Source: Nocardia sienata NBRC 100364 (lineage in GTDB: Bacteria; Actinomycetota; Actinomycetes; Mycobacteriales; Mycobacteriaceae). Taken from it: a DNA stretch of 64,000 nt. Location of the stretch: contig NZ_BDBX01000024.1 of assembly GCF_001613205.1 (NCBI RefSeq), forward strand, positions 124,001 to 188,000, written 5' to 3'. Each line of letters begins with the position of its first letter. Position 1 is the stretch's first letter. This document shows positions 42,115 through 49,503 of this stretch, one piece after another. Below the pieces are notes generated by a model, which was not told the origin of the DNA, made no database searches, and saw nothing but the letters and a program-made list of their open reading frames with translations. Both the position numbers and the translations under genes were made by a program.

Positions 42115-42744
42115 ATGCCCGCGCCCAGGAAATTCACTCGGGAACAACTGCAGGCGGCCGCGCTCGAACTGGTCGACGAGCAGGGGCTCACCGGCCTGAC
42201 CATGCGTAATCTCGCCGCCGGACTCGGTACCGGCGCGATGACGATCTACAACTATGTCGACGGCCGGGAAGGGCTCGAAGAACTGGTGACCGAAGCTGTC
42301 ATGGGCGAGACGCGCTGGGCCGAGACGCCTGGTGACTGGCCTGCACAGGTGGTCTCGGTCGCCGAGGGGATGTGGCGGGCCGTCCGCGCGCATCCGCACG
42401 CCATCCCGCTGATCCTGACCCGGCGCAGTTCCGATATCGCCACTCTCGCGCCCGCCGAGGCTCTGCTGCGGGCGCTGGCCCGCTCCGGCAGGTCGGGGGT
42501 GGATCTGCTCGTGGCCTTCCGGGTGGTCTCCGGATATGTCACCGGATTCGCGCAGGCCGAACTCACGAGCCCGTTCGCGGCCCGTACGGGCGAGGACCGG
42601 GCGGCGGTCGCCGGGCGGGTCGCGGCGCTGCCCGTCGATCGGTTCCCGAAGCTGATCGAGATCGCGGAAGCCGCCGTCGCGGGCGATCCGGGCACCGAAT
42701 TCCGGAGCGGGCTGGAAATAGTCCTGGCCGGTCTGCGGGCCTGA
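42115..42744 (+). CDS. TetR-family regulator
   Basis: The 209-residue protein has the HTH FTREQLQAAALELVDEQGLT, then LTMRNLAAGLGTGAMTIYNY, and a TetR_C-type ligand domain with HPHAIPLILTRRSSDIATL. AGGGAGG lies five bases before ATG 42115. The upstream open frame is not coding. It is divergent from the alpha/beta hydrolase and likely represses it. Confidence 0.87.
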   Translation: MPAPRKFTREQLQAAALELVDEQGLTGLTMRNLAAGLGTGAMTIYNYVDGREGLEELVTEAVMGETRWAETPGDWPAQVVSVAEGMWRAVRAHPHAIPLILTRRSSDIATLAPAEALLRALARSGRSGVDLLVAFRVVSGYVTGFAQAELTSPFAARTGEDRAAVAGRVAALPVDRFPKLIEIAEAAVAGDPGTEFRSGLEIVLAGLRA

Positions 42745-42760
42745 GTGCTCATGGTCCGGG

Positions 42761-43411
42761 CTACGGCGTTACCTGGGCCCGCCAGCGTTGGTACGGCCCG
42801 CCGCGCGGAGTCATCTTCAATGTCCCGGTGTCGGGCAGGTAGGTGAGCACGGATTTCGGGTAGCCCTGTTCGAAGAGGTAACCGTCCTTCATCTCCCATT
42901 TCACCGCGAGAGTCGAATCGGTGCCGACCAACCGCGCGTCGGTGCCTCCCCGGGAGGGGGCGCTGCCGTAGGAGAGGGCGAAGTATCCGCGCGAATCCTC
43001 GGCGACGAAATTGACGAGTTGATTGTGCGCGCCGGAATAAGTGCTCGCGCCACTGGAGTCGAAGAACCAGCCCTGCCGCGCCGAACCGTCACAGCCGAGC
43101 ATGTCGAGGCCGGGGTCGGTGGTGACGCTCGCCCGGTTGCTGCGCCGGGTGTACTCCCGCAGCTGCCAGGTGCCGTCGAATTCGTAGTACCGTCCGGGCT
43201 CGCTGGCCAGGCACAGGCGGGCTTCTTCGTTGCGCAGGGCGAACCTGCCGCCGGGGAATCCGTGGATGGTCGAAAACGCTGGGCTGCGTTTCGGCGGCCC
43301 ACCGCCGGTCAACTCGATATCCGGCGCCGACGCCGGTTGTGTCCCGACGAGCAGGCCGGCGATCACGGCGACGAGTGACAGCCCGCCGCCATACGCTCTC
43401 ATCGATGTCAT
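42761..43411 (-). CDS. Secreted protein, beta-rich
   Basis: The 216-residue protein has a signal peptide (GGGLSLVAVIAGLLVGTQPA then SA). The mature part has repeated aromatic strands (RFALRNEEARLCLASEPGRY, WQLREYTRRS, LVNFVAEDSRGYFALSYGS, GPYQRWRAQV) and two cysteines (LCLASE, MLGCDG). The repeat of Q-x-W/R-W at the end is reminiscent of a ricin-B-type lectin, but only weakly. It is convergent with the TetR gene. Confidence 0.65.
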   Translation of the reverse strand: MTSMRAYGGGLSLVAVIAGLLVGTQPASAPDIELTGGGPPKRSPAFSTIHGFPGGRFALRNEEARLCLASEPGRYYEFDGTWQLREYTRRSNRASVTTDPGLDMLGCDGSARQGWFFDSSGASTYSGAHNQLVNFVAEDSRGYFALSYGSAPSRGGTDARLVGTDSTLAVKWEMKDGYLFEQGYPKSVLTYLPDTGTLKMTPRGGPYQRWRAQVTP

Positions 43412-43520
43412 GCGCGAAAGCTATCAACGCTTCATCGGTGGGCATCGATGGCGCGCGGAACCATTTCGGGGAGTCGGGGTGGCGGTTCGGGTGGTGCGGC
43501 CGCCGCGCGGCAGTCGCCGC

Positions 43521-43940
43521 CTACGGTCGGGTGGCGGCGTCGGCTCGTGACCGGGCGTGGCGGCGCTGGGCATCGAGAATTTCGGGCATGCGCGCCTCGA
43601 TGAAACCGATGAGTTCCAGGAGTCGTGGCGCGGTATCGGCGCCCAGGTCGGTGAGGCTGTACTCCACATGGGGCGGGATGGCGCGGCGGACTTCGCGGTG
43701 GACGAAACCGTCGCGTTCCAGCTGCTGCAGAGTCTGGGCGAGCATCTTCTCGCTCACCCCGTCGATGCGTCGGCGCAGGTCACCGAATCGGAGTGGGCCG
43801 GCCGCCAGGCCGGCCAGTACGAGAGTGCCCCATCGTCCCGTGAGATGTTCGAGCACCGGGCGCGAGGGGCAGGCCCGAGCGAATACATCGAAGGGCAACG
43901 CCGCGGTCGTGCTGTCCGGTGAGGGTTCCGCTACGTCCAT
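43521..43940 (-). CDS. HxlR-family regulator
   Basis: The 139-residue protein shows the HxlR signature: CPSRPVLEHLTGRWGTLVLA, PLRFGDLRRRIDGVSEKMLA, QTLQQLERDGFVHREVRRAI, PPHVEYSLTDLGADTAPRLL. It has one N-terminal Cys before the HTH, as in redox- or aldehyde-responsive members. ATG 43940 is chosen over 43967. It is divergent from the NmrA-like oxidoreductase, which HxlR proteins commonly control. Confidence 0.88.
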   Translation of the reverse strand: MDVAEPSPDSTTAALPFDVFARACPSRPVLEHLTGRWGTLVLAGLAAGPLRFGDLRRRIDGVSEKMLAQTLQQLERDGFVHREVRRAIPPHVEYSLTDLGADTAPRLLELIGFIEARMPEILDAQRRHARSRADAATRP

Positions 43941-43972
43941 ACCGTCATGGTAACCACTGGAGAGCACTTTCT

Positions 43973-43992
43973 AATAGTTTGCGCTAACTATT
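43973..43992. promoter_or_regulatory. HxlR-type palindromic operator
   Basis: AATAGTT-TGCGCT-AACTATT is a dyad with perfect 7-bp arms in the divergent HxlR/NmrA promoter. It lies 33 bp from the HxlR start and 61 bp from the NmrA start and is the most AT-rich stretch locally. Confidence 0.65.
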
Positions 43993-44052
43993 TCACCGTG
44001 TACCTTGGTGCTGGGTCCACGCACTCGAAGCCCGACCGATAAGGAGTTCGTC

Positions 44053-44910
44053 ATGTTCGTCGTCACCGGTGCCACCGGACAGTTCGGCCGCCTCGCGGTG
44101 GAGGCCTTGCTGCAGCGGGGGGTACCGGCCGCGCAGCTCGCGGTGGCCGTCCGCGATACGGCCAAGGCCGCGGGCCTGGCCGCCCGGGGTGTCACGGTGC
44201 GCATCGCCGACTACGACCGGCCGGAAACTCTTGTGCCCGCGTTCACCGGTGCCGACAAGCTACTGTTCGTCTCCGCCAACGGCCCCGACGACCTCCGGCG
44301 GGCCCAGCACGCCGCCGTGGTCGAGGCCGCGGCCCGGACCGGTGTCGGGCTCGTGGCCTACACCTCGATCGTCGCCGCCGATATCAACCCGCTGGCCCTG
44401 GCCAGGGTGCACCGCGACACCGAAGCCCGGCTCAGCGCTGCCGGCCTGCCCACCGTGCTGTTGCGCAACGGCTGGTACACCGAGAATTACACCGCCGGCC
44501 TCGCCGACGCCGTGCGGCGCGGCACCCTCGTCGGTGCCGCGGGCCGGGGCGCGATCGCCTCGGCCACCCGCGCCGACCTGGCCGAAGCCGCTGCCATCGT
44601 CCTGACCTCCCCCGACGACCAGGCGGGCAAGATCTACGAGCTGACCGGTGATACGGCCTGGACGCTCGACGACCTCGCCGCCGAAGCGGCCGCCGTATCC
44701 GGAAAGAGCGTCACCTACACCGATCTCCCCGCCGCCCGGTACGCCGAAATCCTGACCGGCGCGGGTCTTCCCGGATTCCTGGTCGAACTTCTCGTCGACG
44801 CCGATACCCGGATCGCCGAGGGCGCACTCGCCACCGTCGCACCCGATCTGGTCGACTTACTGGGCCGGCCCGCCACCTCCCTGCACGACGCCGTCGCCGC
44901 CGCGCTCTGA
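44053..44910 (+). CDS. NmrA/QorB-like NAD(P)H-binding oxidoreductase
   Basis: The 285-residue protein has an atypical SDR fold: MFVVTGATGQFGRLAVEALL (NADP-binding), VRIADYDRPETLVPAFTGAD, LVAYTSIVAADINPLAL and LRNGWYTENYTAGL. The pattern matches QorB-type quinone reductases. It is divergent from the HxlR regulator and followed 45 bp later by a VOC gene, which may be in the same operon. Confidence 0.88.
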   Translation: MFVVTGATGQFGRLAVEALLQRGVPAAQLAVAVRDTAKAAGLAARGVTVRIADYDRPETLVPAFTGADKLLFVSANGPDDLRRAQHAAVVEAAARTGVGLVAYTSIVAADINPLALARVHRDTEARLSAAGLPTVLLRNGWYTENYTAGLADAVRRGTLVGAAGRGAIASATRADLAEAAAIVLTSPDDQAGKIYELTGDTAWTLDDLAAEAAAVSGKSVTYTDLPAARYAEILTGAGLPGFLVELLVDADTRIAEGALATVAPDLVDLLGRPATSLHDAVAAAL

Positions 44911-44955
44911 CAACTCCGCCCACCATCCCGGTGGTAGACCCAGAAGGGAAGCACC

Positions 44956-45453
44956 ATGGCCGTACGCAGGCTCAACCACGCTGTCCTCTACATCCGCGAT
45001 CTGGACCGCGCAGTCGACTTCTACACCGCCACCCTGCGGTTCGTCGTCGCCCACCAGGTCCCGGGCAAGGCTGCCTTTCTCCGGGCGCCGGACACCGAGA
45101 ACGACCACGATCTGGGCTTGTTCGCGCTCGGTGACCGCGCCCCCGGCCCGCACCCCGGTAGCGTCGGCCTCTACCACCTCGCCTGGGAGGTCGGCACCCT
45201 CGGTGAACTCGCCGAAGTCGGGCAGCGGCTGCGGTCCCGGGGCGCGCTCGTCGGCGCCTCCGACCATCTGATGTCCAAATCTTTCTACGCGCAAGACCCG
45301 GACGGAAACGAGTTCGAGGTGATGTGGCGGGTACCCCGCGCCGACTGGCCCGATACCGAGGACCTGCGGCCCCATCCGCTGGATCTCGACGCGGCGGTCG
45401 AGCGCTGGGGCGCGGACCTGGCAACCGGCGCGGCGGCGGGCTCGCCGACCTGA
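44956..45453 (+). CDS. VOC-family protein (catechol dioxygenase-like)
   Basis: The 165-residue protein has one full VOC repeat pair: LNHAVLYIRDLDRAVDFYTA with metal His, GLYHLAWEVGTLGELAEVG with the second His, and SFYAQDPDGNEFEVMWRVP with the Glu ligand. The His-His-Glu set is that of extradiol dioxygenases and glyoxalases. AGAAGGGAAG precedes ATG 44956. It follows the QorB-like gene and may share HxlR control, fitting a quinone or aromatic stress response. Confidence 0.86.
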   Translation: MAVRRLNHAVLYIRDLDRAVDFYTATLRFVVAHQVPGKAAFLRAPDTENDHDLGLFALGDRAPGPHPGSVGLYHLAWEVGTLGELAEVGQRLRSRGALVGASDHLMSKSFYAQDPDGNEFEVMWRVPRADWPDTEDLRPHPLDLDAAVERWGADLATGAAAGSPT

Positions 45454-45550
45454 TACGCCGCGATTCGCGGGTGCATCCACCTGATGATTCGCGATCGCGG
45501 GTGCCCCCACCTGATACGTCGCGGTTTGCGGGTGCCCAGGACCTGATACC
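45448..45550. repeat. Degenerate ~31-bp tandem repeat
   Basis: Units beginning ACCTGAT occur at 45448, 45479, 45509 and 45541 (30-32 bp apart), each containing a GCGATTCGCGGGTGC-like core. Three and a third copies cover the VOC stop codon and the start of the spacer. The core has internal dyads and could form hairpins in RNA. The remaining spacer to 45744 shows no gene. Confidence 0.65.
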
Positions 45551-45744
45551 GGCAGGTGGACGAAGACGGACGACATCCCCGGTCCATCGCTGATACGCGG
45601 CCGACTCCGGTGCGCGAAGGTTCCCGGGCCGATATCCGGCGGGCCGGGGCGGCCGTGCACGGCACTGCCACCGGGTGGGGCCCCGTGCCGACCCGGCGGC
45701 AGTGGTCGCGCCGGTCCCGTTACCCCCGGCGACCCGTTCCCGCG

Positions 45745-46209
45745 CTATCCCGTGGGGCCGTAGTCCTGCACGCCGCCCTGCTGGTCGATAGTGGGATCCT
45801 GCTGCTGATCGATGGCGGGTGCCTGCTGGTCGGTGTCGCCGGGCTCCTGTTGGTCGGTGTCGCCCGGCGCTCGTTGGTCGGTGCCGCCCGGTGCCTGTTG
45901 GTCGGTGTCACCGGGTGCTTGCTGGTCGGTGTCGCCCGGTGCTTGTTGGTCGGTGTCACCGGGTGCTTGTTGGTCGGTGTCACCGGGTGCCGGCTCGTCT
46001 TCTGCCTCGTCCTGGACGGGCAGGCCCAGACCCAGAAGCAGGTCATCGATACCGGGAAGGCCCGGAATACCCAAGAGACCGGGTTGGCTGTCCTGCTGAT
46101 CGACGGCTCCCTCGGCGGGTTGCGCGGTGGCCGCCGGCGCGGCGAGGGCGACCGCGGCGGGGACGGCCAGTGCGGCGAGCGCGACGGCGGCGGTGTTGCG
46201 GATCGACAT
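45745..46209 (-). CDS. Secreted octapeptide-repeat protein
   Basis: The 154-residue protein has a signal peptide (cleavage near residue 29, PAATA-QP), a short Gly/Leu/Pro segment (LLGIPGLPGIDDLLLGLGLP) and seven tandem copies of APGDTDQQ or close variants at residues 74-129, then a Gln/Asp-rich tail. The mature protein is acidic and disordered, without Cys. In DNA the repeats are 24-bp units at 45823-45990. GAGAAGGGG precedes ATG 46209. It could be a wall-associated spacer or adhesin-like protein. Confidence 0.72.
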   Translation of the reverse strand: MSIRNTAAVALAALAVPAAVALAAPAATAQPAEGAVDQQDSQPGLLGIPGLPGIDDLLLGLGLPVQDEAEDEPAPGDTDQQAPGDTDQQAPGDTDQQAPGDTDQQAPGGTDQRAPGDTDQQEPGDTDQQAPAIDQQQDPTIDQQGGVQDYGPTG

Positions 46210-46768
46210 GTGTAACCCCTTCTCTCTCGGTGATCGGGTGGGAAGTGGTACGCGTGCGGATCGAGCACTTCGGACCATACGGGGAGCCGAGCGCCCTCCG
46301 GGGCAGGTCGGTAGAGTCGGCGATTACGCTTGGAGCTATGCAGAAGATCTAGATAAATCTCCAGGTCAGGCATGATTTTCCGCTGTGTAGTGACGTGCGA
46401 TACCGCTTCGGTGACGCTGTATGCGTTGCGCGGGAGCGGCCACCGGCCCCTCCTCGCGAAGATGGAGAACTTTCGCGCCACCGATGAGTTCTCGCCGCCC
46501 GCCTCGTCGGTAGCTGTAGGGGCGGCGGGCCGTAGATCCGAGATACTGGACCGCCGCTCCGCTGTCGGATGTAGGACCGCTGCCCGAAGGCATCATGCGC
46601 CCGCTCGCGATGAGCCGGGAGATCTCCGCGGGCAGAAGCTCGACTGCCCGTGTTCCGGTTGCGGCCCCGGCGTGGTTATGGCTCGATGAGTCGGCGCTGT
46701 CGATCGACTGCGCTCGGTTTTCCGTCCGCGCTCGCTCGAGCGGGTAGCGGACACCAAGGAGTTCGACC
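46210..46768. other. Intergenic region without a clear gene
   Basis: The 559-bp spacer between the divergent repeat-protein and deacetylase genes contains several short frames but no ribosome site with convincing codon use. One plus-strand frame ending near 46749 (GPLPEGIMRPLAMSREISAG) has GC-rich third positions and might be a decayed fragment. An AT-rich patch at 46334-46360 is probably the promoter of the repeat-protein gene. Confidence 0.35.
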
Positions 46769-47890
46769 ATGACGATCGGATATGTCTGGAACACGGTCTA
46801 CGGATGGGCCGACACCGGTTCGGGAAGTCTGTTCCCCGCCGATGCGACCGCCGGACTCCAGCCGATAGGTCACCATCTCGCCCACCCCGATACCAAGCGG
46901 CGGTTCCACGAACTGGTCGCCGTTTCCGGGTTGCTCGACCGGCTGCAACCGGTGCGGGCGGTTCCGGCCACGGAGGCGGATGTTCTCCGTGTACACACCG
47001 CCGAGCATCTGGCCCGGATCAAGGAGGAGAGCCTCCGGCCCAAGGGCGGGGACGCCGGTGACGGATGTTCGCCGTTCGGGCGCGGGGGTTACGAGATCGC
47101 GGCGCTGTCCGCCGGCGGTGCGATCCGGCTCGTGGACCAGGTGGTCTCCCGGGCCGTCGAGACCGGTTACGCGTTGGTCAACCCGCCGGGACATCACGCG
47201 TACCGGGCCGGTGGGATGGGTTTCTGCATTTTCAACAATGTTTCGATAGCCGCCGCCTACGCCAAGGACGTCCTCGGGCTGGAACGGGTGGCCGTGGTGG
47301 ATTGGGATGTCCACCACGGCAACGGCACCCAGGAGATCTGGTACAGCGACCCGTCGGTGCTGACGATTTCGCTGCACCAGCATCTGTGCTTCCCGCCGAA
47401 CTCCGGCTATCCGCAGGAGCGGGGCGCCGGTGCGGGCGAGGGTTTCTCGATCAATATCCCGCTGCCACCGGGCAGCGGTGACGCCGCCTATGTGCACGCC
47501 GTGGACCAGGTCGTACTGCCGGCGCTGCGCGGGTTCCGGCCCGAGCTGATCCTGGTGGCCTCCGGTTTCGACGCGAGCATAATGGACCCGTTGGCCCGCC
47601 AGATGGTCACCAGTGCCGGATTCGCACAGCTCACCCGCCGCGTGCTCGATGTGGCGGCCGAACTCTGCGAGGGGCGGATCGCGTTCGTCCAGGAGGGTGG
47701 ATACAGCCCGCACTATGTGCCGTTCTGTGGGCTGGCGGTGCTGCGCGAAATGCTCGGTGACCCCTACGAGCCGGACCCGTACAGCCCGATCGTCTCCACC
47801 CAGGGTGGAGATGTGCTCCTGGAGCACGAAGCCGCAGCGATCCGGGCGGCAGTACCGGGCTCGCCCCGGGCAGCGGCCGAGGCGCGGTAG
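46769..47890 (+). CDS. Class II histone deacetylase-family amidohydrolase
   Basis: The 373-residue protein has the HDAC/acetylpolyamine amidohydrolase motifs: ALVNPPGHHAYRAGGMGFCI (paired catalytic His), VAVVDWDVHHGNGTQEIWY near residue 180 (zinc Asp and His), VASGFDASIMDPLARQM (second zinc Asp region) and VQEGGYSPHYVPF. Bacterial members deacetylate polyamines, acetoin-like compounds or proteins. The AAGGAG ribosome site is good. It is followed after 180 bp by a SnoaL-like gene. Confidence 0.88.
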   Translation: MTIGYVWNTVYGWADTGSGSLFPADATAGLQPIGHHLAHPDTKRRFHELVAVSGLLDRLQPVRAVPATEADVLRVHTAEHLARIKEESLRPKGGDAGDGCSPFGRGGYEIAALSAGGAIRLVDQVVSRAVETGYALVNPPGHHAYRAGGMGFCIFNNVSIAAAYAKDVLGLERVAVVDWDVHHGNGTQEIWYSDPSVLTISLHQHLCFPPNSGYPQERGAGAGEGFSINIPLPPGSGDAAYVHAVDQVVLPALRGFRPELILVASGFDASIMDPLARQMVTSAGFAQLTRRVLDVAAELCEGRIAFVQEGGYSPHYVPFCGLAVLREMLGDPYEPDPYSPIVSTQGGDVLLEHEAAAIRAAVPGSPRAAAEAR

Positions 47891-48070
47891 GTCCGGGGCC
47901 CGGCGGAAGAAACTCCGCGCCGCCGCCTCGAAACCATTGCTACAGGTCTCGGCTCAGCTGAACGCAGGGCGCTCCGCGATGTTCGGCGCGCCGCGTGCGC
48001 ATCCACTACTGTGTGCTCGCAGTAATCGAAAACCGTTCCCTGCGCAGGGAACTCAGCGAGGAGTTGGTTG

Positions 48071-48454
48071 ATGACGTCGGTCCGGAAGGCCGTGGAGGAC
48101 TACTACGAGCACATCGACTCCGGCCGGTTGGCCGATGCCGTGCAGTTGATGACCGATGACGTGAAGCTGACCTTCGCCAATGCCGAACCTGTGACCGGGC
48201 GGGAAGCGGCCGCCGCCTCTATCCAGTACGTGCTCGACCAGTGCACCAAGATCCGGCACACCGTCTTCCACTGGATGGAGCCGCAGACGGCCGCGGACGG
48301 TACGGCCGAGGTCACTTTCGAGATCCGCATCCACTACTGGCTGAAGAACGGTAAGGAGCTCGATATCCCCGGCGCGGTGTACGCGAGCTTCGACGCGGAC
48401 ACCCAGTGCACCGAGCAGCGCCTCTACGGGGACCTCACCCAGGTGTTCGCCTGA
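48071..48454 (+). CDS. SnoaL/NTF2-like protein
   Basis: The 127-residue protein has the NTF2-like cone fold pattern: VRKAVEDYYEHIDSGRLADA, VQLMTDDVKLTFANAEPVTG and VTFEIRIHYWLKNGKELDIP. These proteins act as small cyclases, isomerases or ligand carriers. The frame offers TTG 48068 and ATG 48071; GAGGAG upstream fits the latter. A strong hairpin follows the stop, so the transcription unit ends here. Confidence 0.8.
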   Translation: MTSVRKAVEDYYEHIDSGRLADAVQLMTDDVKLTFANAEPVTGREAAAASIQYVLDQCTKIRHTVFHWMEPQTAADGTAEVTFEIRIHYWLKNGKELDIPGAVYASFDADTQCTEQRLYGDLTQVFA

Positions 48455-48483
48455 ACCTGCCGCATATGGTGCGCTGATACGTC

Positions 48484-48514
48484 GATGGCTCGGGCCCGTC
48501 CGGTCCGAGCCATC
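48484..48514 (+). terminator. 13-bp stem hairpin terminator
   Basis: GATGGCTCGG pairs with CCGAGCCATC and the stem continues with GCC/GGT around a 5-nt loop. It lies 30 bp after the SnoaL-like stop. No T-run, as usual in this GC range. Confidence 0.7.
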
Positions 48515-49002
48515 GCCATATCAGCGACGATCACCTCCGGCCCATGCGTTTTGCGGCACGTCCGGCACCCGAGTCGCGGAGGGGCGCTCCGCAGTTCATC
48601 GCCCGCCGAGGAACCGGCGCGTCTTCCCGATGCGGGTGGCGTGCGCCGTCGATACCGCGGGATACGGCTTGTGATCCGGTCCGGGGCCTAGTGCCGTAAC
48701 AGGAGCGGGGGCCCGAAGGGTGAGCCAGGTCGGTAGTTTTGGTAAGAGGAGGCGCCCGCCGGCGCCGACTTGTTCTGGCGCGCTTCGGCACAGTACCGGC
48801 CCAGACACCGGCGGAGTCCAGCGCATGCGGTGCCGGCTTATCGCTTCCGCGCCGCGCGTTCGGCGATTTCGCCACCGGGCGGCCTGCCGTGTCGTGGACC
48901 CCGTGCGTATCCGTCCTCGGGGTTCCGGTGGCGGGCGCAGCGGGTCACGACCGATTGCCAATGAGTTGCCAGCTTTCCGTAACCGGAATTAAGAGGAATT
49001 TC
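48515..49002. other. Intergenic region without a gene
   Basis: About 490 bp with short frames on both strands, none with a ribosome site and family match. GC falls near 48980-49035 toward the promoter of the micropeptide genes. No RNA gene is recognised. Confidence 0.35.
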
Positions 49003-49031
49003 TTGCGGTAAAACTGGTCGCTTGATATGTT
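49003..49031 (+). promoter_or_regulatory. Promoter of the micropeptide genes
   Basis: TTGCGG (49003-49008), a 17-bp spacer and TATGTT (49026-49031) form a plausible vegetative promoter in a locally AT-rich stretch. Transcription would start near 49038, leaving a 5' leader of about 90 nt before the first peptide gene. Confidence 0.5.
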
Positions 49032-49126
49032 GCCTGGGTCACTGCCAGATACCGCGGCCGTGACCGTCCTCCCCGGCTGTGGGCCGTATCCGTGAGGACG
49101 TCTGCACCCTCTCGAGGAGTTTCACT

Positions 49127-49240
49127 ATGGGTTCGATGGGCGATCTGCTCACCGCGTTGATTCCGGCACTCGGTTCGGCCGTCGCAGGTGACGGCCTCCT
49201 GGATGTCTTCCTCGGTTCCCTGCAGGGAATCATCGCCTGA
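49127..49240 (+). CDS. 37-residue amphipathic peptide, porin-peptide-like
   Basis: This short frame has GAGGAG seven bases before ATG 49127. The peptide is hydrophobic and acidic (Asp 6, 22, 26), with Gly-Ser pairs at residues 2-3, 16-17 and 30-31, exactly 14 residues apart; helical segments are GDLLTALIPAL and GDGLLDVFLGSLQGII. It has no signal peptide. Size, composition and the neighbouring mycolyltransferase recall the corynebacterial porins PorA (45 residues) and PorH (57 residues), which are O-mycoloylated on Ser and also lack signal peptides. No sequence identity is claimed. Confidence 0.6.
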   Translation: MGSMGDLLTALIPALGSAVAGDGLLDVFLGSLQGIIA

Positions 49241-49314
49241 TCCGGCAAAAGGCAAACCCACTTTCATCGAAATTCCACGCGGATTTTCGATAATTCAGCA
49301 CTAAGGAGCACGAC

Positions 49315-49431
49315 ATGGGATCCCTCATGGACATTCTGGGCATGGGCACCGCCAGCGCCGGAGGTATCGGTACGAATATCGTCAACGCGCTGATCACCCT
49401 GAGCGGGGGCACCCCCGCCGCCGGTAAATAA
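49315..49431 (+). CDS. 38-residue hydrophobic peptide, second of tandem pair
   Basis: AAGGAGCA four bases before ATG 49315 is a strong ribosome site. The peptide opens MGSLMDILGMG, like the first one (MGSMGDLL), and continues with TNIVNALITLSGGT and a C-terminal Lys. Ser lie at 3, 14 and 30. It is uncharged overall, whereas the first peptide carries three acids, as with the acidic and neutral partners of two-component porins. It sits 74 bp after the first peptide gene and 72 bp before the mycolyltransferase gene. Confidence 0.6.
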   Translation: MGSLMDILGMGTASAGGIGTNIVNALITLSGGTPAAGK

Positions 49432-49447
49432 TTCGACGGTCGCATAT

Positions 49448-49478
49448 GGGGTCCGCCCGATCGCGACGGGTGGACCCC
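49448..49478 (+). terminator. 12-bp stem hairpin between peptide and mycolyltransferase genes
   Basis: GGGGTCCGCCCG pairs with CGGGTGGACCCC (one G-U) around a 7-nt loop, 17 bp after the second peptide stop and 25 bp before the mycolyltransferase ATG. It may end most transcripts after the peptides, giving high peptide and low enzyme output. Confidence 0.65.
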
Positions 49479-49503
49479 GTGCTCGAAAGCCACGTGTAGG
49501 TTC

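Noticed and set aside
45823..45990. CRISPR-like repeat array
   Set aside because: The 24-bp units are contiguous, have no spacers, and encode an in-frame octapeptide repeat.
48455..48990. Small protein genes in the spacer before the micropeptides
   Set aside because: Candidate frames on both strands are Arg/Pro-rich, lack ribosome sites and match no family.
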